A stretch of 64,000 nucleotides of DNA from Azospirillum sp. RU38E (GTDB taxonomy: Bacteria > Pseudomonadota > Alphaproteobacteria > Azospirillales > Azospirillaceae): assembly GCF_900188385.1 (NCBI RefSeq), contig NZ_FZOI01000001.1, forward strand, positions 806,001-870,000, read 5' to 3'. The position numbers and the translations under genes are program-made. This document shows positions 60,111 through 64,000 of this stretch, piece after piece (positions within the stretch are counted from its first letter, which is position 1; the number at the start of each line of letters is the position of its first letter). The notes under the pieces are model-generated. The model had not been told where the DNA came from and made no database searches. It was given only the letters and a program-made list of their open reading frames with translations.

Positions 60111-62432
60111 ATGAAACGAGCTGCATTGAGCATATCAATCGGGCTGGCGACGTTGTTCGCCTCCACCGCGATAGCGCAAACATTACCGCCGCTCGTACCC
60201 ATGCCGCAGAAGGTAGCTGCCGCCACCGGCAGCTTCACGGTTTCGGACGGGGCAACCATTGGTGTGCCGGCGGGGGATGCCGGTGCGACGGCGGCGGCGC
60301 GGCTGCTGGCGGCGCATGTGAAGGTCGAACGCGGCCTGTCTTTGGTGGCGGCTGGCACGGCCGGCACCATCACCCTGGTGCGCGATTCCGCTGTCGCTGG
60401 GGACGAAGCCTATAAGCTGTCGGTGGATGCCACGGGTATCCGCGTCACCGCCTCTGGCGACCGTGGCCTGATCTATGGCGCCATGACGGTGGCGCAGTTG
60501 CTGAGCCCGGATCACAATTTCGGCAAGCCGGTGACGGTGCCGGCCCTGTCCATTGAAGACGCGCCGCGTTTTGGCTGGCGCGGTCTGATGGTGGATGTGG
60601 CGCGGCATTTCCAGCCGATCGAATTCCTTTATGGCATCGTCGATCAGATGGTGTCGGTGAAGCTGAACACCCTGCATATCCACCTGACCGATGATCAGGG
60701 CTGGCGCTTTGAGGTGAAGCAATATCCCAAGCTGACCGAGCTTGGCGCCTGGCGTCAGGGCCCCAGCACGGGCGGCCCGGCCCCGACGGAGAAGGTCGGC
60801 GGCTATTACACCCAGGAACAGCTGAAGGCGCTGGTCGCCTATGCCGCTGAGCGCGGCATCACCATCGTGCCTGAAATCGACCTGCCGGGCCATGCCCAGG
60901 CCCTGGTCGCAGCCTATCCGGAAATTGGCGTGTTCGGCGACCGACCGGTTGTTTCCCACGATTGGGGTATCAACCCCTATCTGCTGAACCCCAATGAGAA
61001 GGGAATGCAGTTCATCAAGAATGTGCTGGATGAACTGATCGCCGTCTTCCCCGGCACCTTCATTCATCTGGGCGGTGATGAGGCGGTAAAGGACCAGTGG
61101 CAGCGTTCGCCGGAAGTGCAGGCCCAGATCAAGGCCCTGGGCCTGCGGGATGAAAACCATCTGCAAACCTGGGTGATTGATGAACTCGGGGCCTATCTGG
61201 CACAGAAGGGCCGCCGCCTGATCGGCTGGGATGAGATTCTGGAAGGTGGTCTTCCGCCATCCGCCTCCGTCATGTCCTGGCGTGGGGAAAAGGGGGCGGT
61301 TGCTGCCGCCAATGCCGGCCATGATGTGGTGTTGAGCCCCGCGCCGACGCTCTATCTGGATAGTTTGCAGAGCGACCGTGCGGATGAGCCGCCGGGTCGC
61401 CTGTCGATCCAGACCCTGGCCGATGTCTACAAGTACGATCCGATGCCGGCCGGCATCGATGCGGAAAAGGCCAAGCATGTGCTGGGTGCCCAGGCCAATG
61501 CCTGGAGCGAGTATCTGGCCACCCCCTATCAGGTGCAGCATGTGATTTTCCCGCGTGCGGCGGCGGTGGCGGAAATCGTCTGGTCTGATAAGGACAAGCG
61601 CGATTTCACCAGCTTTCTGGACCGGGTGCGCCCGCAGATGCAGCGCTGGGAGCGTTCCGGCATCCATGTCGCCGACAGCGCCTTTGCCGTGGATTTCAAG
61701 CTGGATGGCACGCGGGGCCAGGCCCTGCGCGACAATAAGGTGAAGGTCAACCTGACCACCCAGGCCGGCTATGGCACCATCCGCTATACGCTGGATGGCA
61801 AGGAACCGACAGCTAAGTCCAAGACCTTCAAAGAGACGCTGACGGTCAAGCCCGGCACCACCATCCGCGCCGTCGCCTTTGACAAGCAGGGTCAGCCCAC
61901 GGCCGCCCCGCGCAGCTTTGACACGACGCGGGAAGCACTGCTGACCCGCAGCGCCTCGGACATGGTGGCCTGCCCGCGCGGTGCGCTGGGTTTGCGCGTG
62001 CCGGCGACCTCTGGCGCCAAGGAGAATGCGCCGGCCTATAACGTCAATATCTTCGATACCTGCACCGCCTATCCGGCGGCCCCGCTGGATGTCGCCAAGA
62101 GCTTCACCGTGGAGGTGGCGCGGCTGGCTCGTCACTATGGCTTGGCGCATGAGGAAAAGGCCCTGCGGCATCACTATGCCGTCACCACCCATGGCGAACT
62201 GGTGATCAGCGCCAACTGCATTGCCGCCGCCAAGAGCGAGGGCAAGCTGAAGCCGACGGTGGTGGCCACTTTCCCGCTGCCCGATCCCAACACCGCCCCC
62301 ACCCGCTTCAGCTTCAGCGGCAGCCTGCCGAAGCTGGAAGGGGATGCCGACATGTGCTTCCAGTTCACATCCTCGCTGCTGGACCCGTTCTATACGGTGC
62401 ATAGCGTGACGCTGAAGGAGAAGGCCCAATGA
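60111..62432 (+). CDS. Exported GH20 beta-N-acetylhexosaminidase
   Basis: 773 residues. Signal peptide 1-22. GH20 N-terminal domain about 25-145, catalytic barrel about 150-510 with RGLMVDVARHFQP, HIHLTDDQGWR, EIDLPGHA and the catalytic pair Asp323-Glu324 in HLGGDE; a C-terminal chitobiase-type domain (about 555-620) and a further beta domain follow. It removes terminal beta-GlcNAc/GalNAc by substrate-assisted catalysis. GAGG at 60102. Its TGA overlaps the ATG of the beta-mannosidase gene. Confidence 0.94.
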   Translation: MKRAALSISIGLATLFASTAIAQTLPPLVPMPQKVAAATGSFTVSDGATIGVPAGDAGATAAARLLAAHVKVERGLSLVAAGTAGTITLVRDSAVAGDEAYKLSVDATGIRVTASGDRGLIYGAMTVAQLLSPDHNFGKPVTVPALSIEDAPRFGWRGLMVDVARHFQPIEFLYGIVDQMVSVKLNTLHIHLTDDQGWRFEVKQYPKLTELGAWRQGPSTGGPAPTEKVGGYYTQEQLKALVAYAAERGITIVPEIDLPGHAQALVAAYPEIGVFGDRPVVSHDWGINPYLLNPNEKGMQFIKNVLDELIAVFPGTFIHLGGDEAVKDQWQRSPEVQAQIKALGLRDENHLQTWVIDELGAYLAQKGRRLIGWDEILEGGLPPSASVMSWRGEKGAVAAANAGHDVVLSPAPTLYLDSLQSDRADEPPGRLSIQTLADVYKYDPMPAGIDAEKAKHVLGAQANAWSEYLATPYQVQHVIFPRAAAVAEIVWSDKDKRDFTSFLDRVRPQMQRWERSGIHVADSAFAVDFKLDGTRGQALRDNKVKVNLTTQAGYGTIRYTLDGKEPTAKSKTFKETLTVKPGTTIRAVAFDKQGQPTAAPRSFDTTREALLTRSASDMVACPRGALGLRVPATSGAKENAPAYNVNIFDTCTAYPAAPLDVAKSFTVEVARLARHYGLAHEEKALRHHYAVTTHGELVISANCIAAAKSEGKLKPTVVATFPLPDPNTAPTRFSFSGSLPKLEGDADMCFQFTSSLLDPFYTVHSVTLKEKAQ

Positions 62433-64000
62433 AAATCCGTGCCGCTCTCCTCTCCGTTCTGCTGCTGACCACTTCCGCGCTGGCCGCACCCAAGGATATT
62501 GTTTCCCTGGATGGGGAATGGCAGGTCCGCATCGACCCCAGCGATGCGGATGCCGTGAAGGCCCATCCCAAAGAAGCGAAATGGTTCAAGTCCCTGGTGC
62601 CCGGTTCGGTACAGCAGGATCTGCTGGCCGCCGGTCGCGTGCCCGACCCGTTTATCGGTATCAATGAAGCACCGATCCAGTGGGCAGGCCTGACCAACTG
62701 GCAGTTCCGCCGCACCATCCAGGTTACGCCCGCCATGCTGGCGCGCGACAATCTGGAACTGGTGTTTGACGGGCTGGATACGTTCGCCAGCGTCAGCGTT
62801 AATGGCAAGGTGCTGCTGTCCACCGACAATGCCCATCGCCGCTGGCGGGTGGATGCGAAGCAGGCGCTGAAGGCGGGGGAGAATGAGATCATCGTCTCCA
62901 TCGCCTCGCCCATCCGCACGCTGCAGCCCAAGGTGCTGGCCGAAGCCAACCCGCTGCCCGGCGAATATGACAGTGCCTTTGGCGATGAGCCGAAGGGCAA
63001 ACAGACCAGTCCCTATATCCGCAAGCCGAAATATCAGTATGGCTGGGATTGGGGCCCGCGTCTGGTGAATATCGGCGTCTGGCAGCCGGTCAATCTGGAA
63101 GTCTGGGATGACGCCCGCGTTGACACGCTGCTGGTGCATCAGGAAGCGCTGAACGATGCAGAGGCGCGGTTGCTGGCCCGCTACCGCGTTGTTGCCGATA
63201 AGGAAACTATGGTGACGCTGACCACCAGCATCACCGCGCCCGATGGCACGGTGCAGAAGGTGGAACGCACGGCCAAGGTGGCCGCTGGCGTGAATGAGGT
63301 CACGATTCCGTTGACCATTGAGAAGCCGCAGCGCTGGTGGCCGGTGGGCTATGGCGCGCAGCCGCTTTACAAGGTTTCCGGCCAGTTGGGTGACGGGCAG
63401 GGGGCCGCCGACAAGGTGGAACGCCGCATCGGCCTGCGCACCAGCGAACTGGTGCGCGAGAAGGGCAGCTTTGGCTTCAAGATCAACGGGGTGGAGATTT
63501 TCGCCAAGGGGGCGAACCTGATCCCGTTTGATAATTTCCCTTCCCGTGTTTCAGAAGCCCAAATGCGCGACGTGCTGAACAGCGCGCGCGACGCCAACAT
63601 GAACATGATCCGCGTCTGGGGCGGCGGCTATTACCTGCATAAGCCCTTCTATGACATGGCGGACGAATTGGGCATCATGGTCTGGCAGGACTTCATGTTC
63701 GGCGGGGCCGTCACCCCGCCGGATGCGGAATTCCGCCATAGCGTGAAGGCGGAGGCGGAAGAGCAGGTGGAACGCCTGCAATCGCACGCATCCGTTGTTG
63801 TCTGGGCCGGCAATAACGAGGTTTTGTCGGGCTGGGAAAACTGGTCCGATCGCAAGGCCTTCAAGAAGAGGGTGGGACCGGATGAGCAGGAACGGGTCGG
63901 CGTCGGCATGGCCGTGCTGTTCGACCGGGTGCTCCGCGATGCGGTGTTGAGCCGCTCCCCCGGCATCCCCTATTGGCCGGGTTCCCCCTCCACCGATTAT
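62429..64000 (+). CDS. Exported GH2 beta-mannosidase (5' part, runs off the window)
   Basis: 524 codons are present without a stop. Signal peptide 1-19 (ALAA). Sugar-binding domain about 22-195 with a YQYGWDWGPRL segment, Ig-like domain about 200-310, then the barrel with IFAKGANLIPFDNF, NMIRVWGGGYY, MVWQDFMF and the acid/base Glu464 in WAGNNEV. These are hallmarks of MANBA/BtMan2A-type beta-mannosidases. It would cut Man-beta-1,4-GlcNAc, the core bond of N-glycans. Co-transcribed with GH20 (ATGA overlap). The nucleophile and C-terminus are beyond the window. Confidence 0.92.
   Translation, partial: MKIRAALLSVLLLTTSALAAPKDIVSLDGEWQVRIDPSDADAVKAHPKEAKWFKSLVPGSVQQDLLAAGRVPDPFIGINEAPIQWAGLTNWQFRRTIQVTPAMLARDNLELVFDGLDTFASVSVNGKVLLSTDNAHRRWRVDAKQALKAGENEIIVSIASPIRTLQPKVLAEANPLPGEYDSAFGDEPKGKQTSPYIRKPKYQYGWDWGPRLVNIGVWQPVNLEVWDDARVDTLLVHQEALNDAEARLLARYRVVADKETMVTLTTSITAPDGTVQKVERTAKVAAGVNEVTIPLTIEKPQRWWPVGYGAQPLYKVSGQLGDGQGAADKVERRIGLRTSELVREKGSFGFKINGVEIFAKGANLIPFDNFPSRVSEAQMRDVLNSARDANMNMIRVWGGGYYLHKPFYDMADELGIMVWQDFMFGGAVTPPDAEFRHSVKAEAEEQVERLQSHASVVVWAGNNEVLSGWENWSDRKAFKKRVGPDEQERVGVGMAVLFDRVLRDAVLSRSPGIPYWPGSPSTDY

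Noticed and set aside
60183-62489. Open frame of about 768 codons antisense to GH20
   Set aside because: The sense strand encodes a full GH20 enzyme with all catalytic motifs; the antisense product is His/Gly/Arg-rich with no recognisable fold.
1-64000. CRISPR array, prophage or integrative element
   Set aside because: No regularly spaced short repeats, integrase, transposase or phage structural genes were seen; the tRNA-Leu genes show no attachment-site duplication other than the whole-unit repeat.

Overview
The window comes from a GC-rich (by eye about 63-66 %) alphaproteobacterial chromosome. The LPS-transport operon behind an RNase D gene, a complex-I NDUFA9-like gene, a Caulobacter-type TonB receptor, the CheY/CheZ-type pair and many short overlapping operons point to Rhodospirillales, most likely an Azospirillaceae relative such as Niveispirillum or Nitrospirillum. 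That placement is inference from gene content. Start codons were moved inward from the longest open frame wherever a Shine-Dalgarno site, signal peptide or promoter favoured it.

Layout. 1-3.1 kb: a gene tail and two M16 peptidase genes (one with the zinc motif, one without). 3.2-7.8 kb: hldE, and divergently a GbsR/MarR regulator with a perfect palindrome in front of it, leading into a cyanide-insensitive-type bd oxidase (cydAB). 7.8-11.1 kb: a minus-strand series of CPA2 antiporter, glyoxalase II, GST and cupin. 11.4-14.6 kb: rnd, then lptC-lptA-lptB (LPS export). 14.7-15.2 kb: a tandem duplication of tRNA-Leu(CAG) with its terminator. 15.4-17.2 kb: NDUFA9-like and BI-1 genes. 17.4-21.7 kb: a TonB receptor divergent from an exported type-B carboxylesterase. 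22-27.5 kb: a glycosyltransferase-like gene and a four-gene Mn/Zn ABC importer with a promoter that contains a palindrome. 27.6-35.9 kb: HAD phosphatase, nucleoside hydrolase, two paralogous pentapeptide-repeat proteins, dipeptide epimerase, a membrane protein and an FG-GAP/ASPIC protein. 36.2-42.8 kb: class Ia ribonucleotide reductase, with nrdA and nrdB separated by an AT-rich stretch, a chemoreceptor and two EF-hand lipoproteins; both nrd genes carry NrdR-like boxes and nrdA also has a perfect DnaA box. 43-46 kb: potGHI-type polyamine ABC genes without a binding protein. 46.1-49.3 kb: cheZ-like, cheY and nadE. 49.5-51.3 kb: three exported proteins, two of them FKBP isomerases. 51.3-52.6 kb: a PuuB-like oxidase.

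52.7-64 kb: the most coherent accessory system, a glycan-use locus. It has a GH2 beta-galactosidase-like enzyme, a GntR/UTRA regulator, a large Caulobacter-type TonB receptor, a GH20 beta-hexosaminidase, and a GH2 beta-mannosidase that overlaps the GH20 gene and runs off the window. Gal, GlcNAc and Man-beta-GlcNAc linkages together are what a complex N-glycan presents, so this looks like an alphaproteobacterial N-glycan (or related heteroglycan) uptake and degradation locus. Its intergenic regions share a direct-repeat motif and contain a LacI-type palindrome and strong hairpins.

I saw no CRISPR array, rRNA, transposase gene, phage gene or replication origin.
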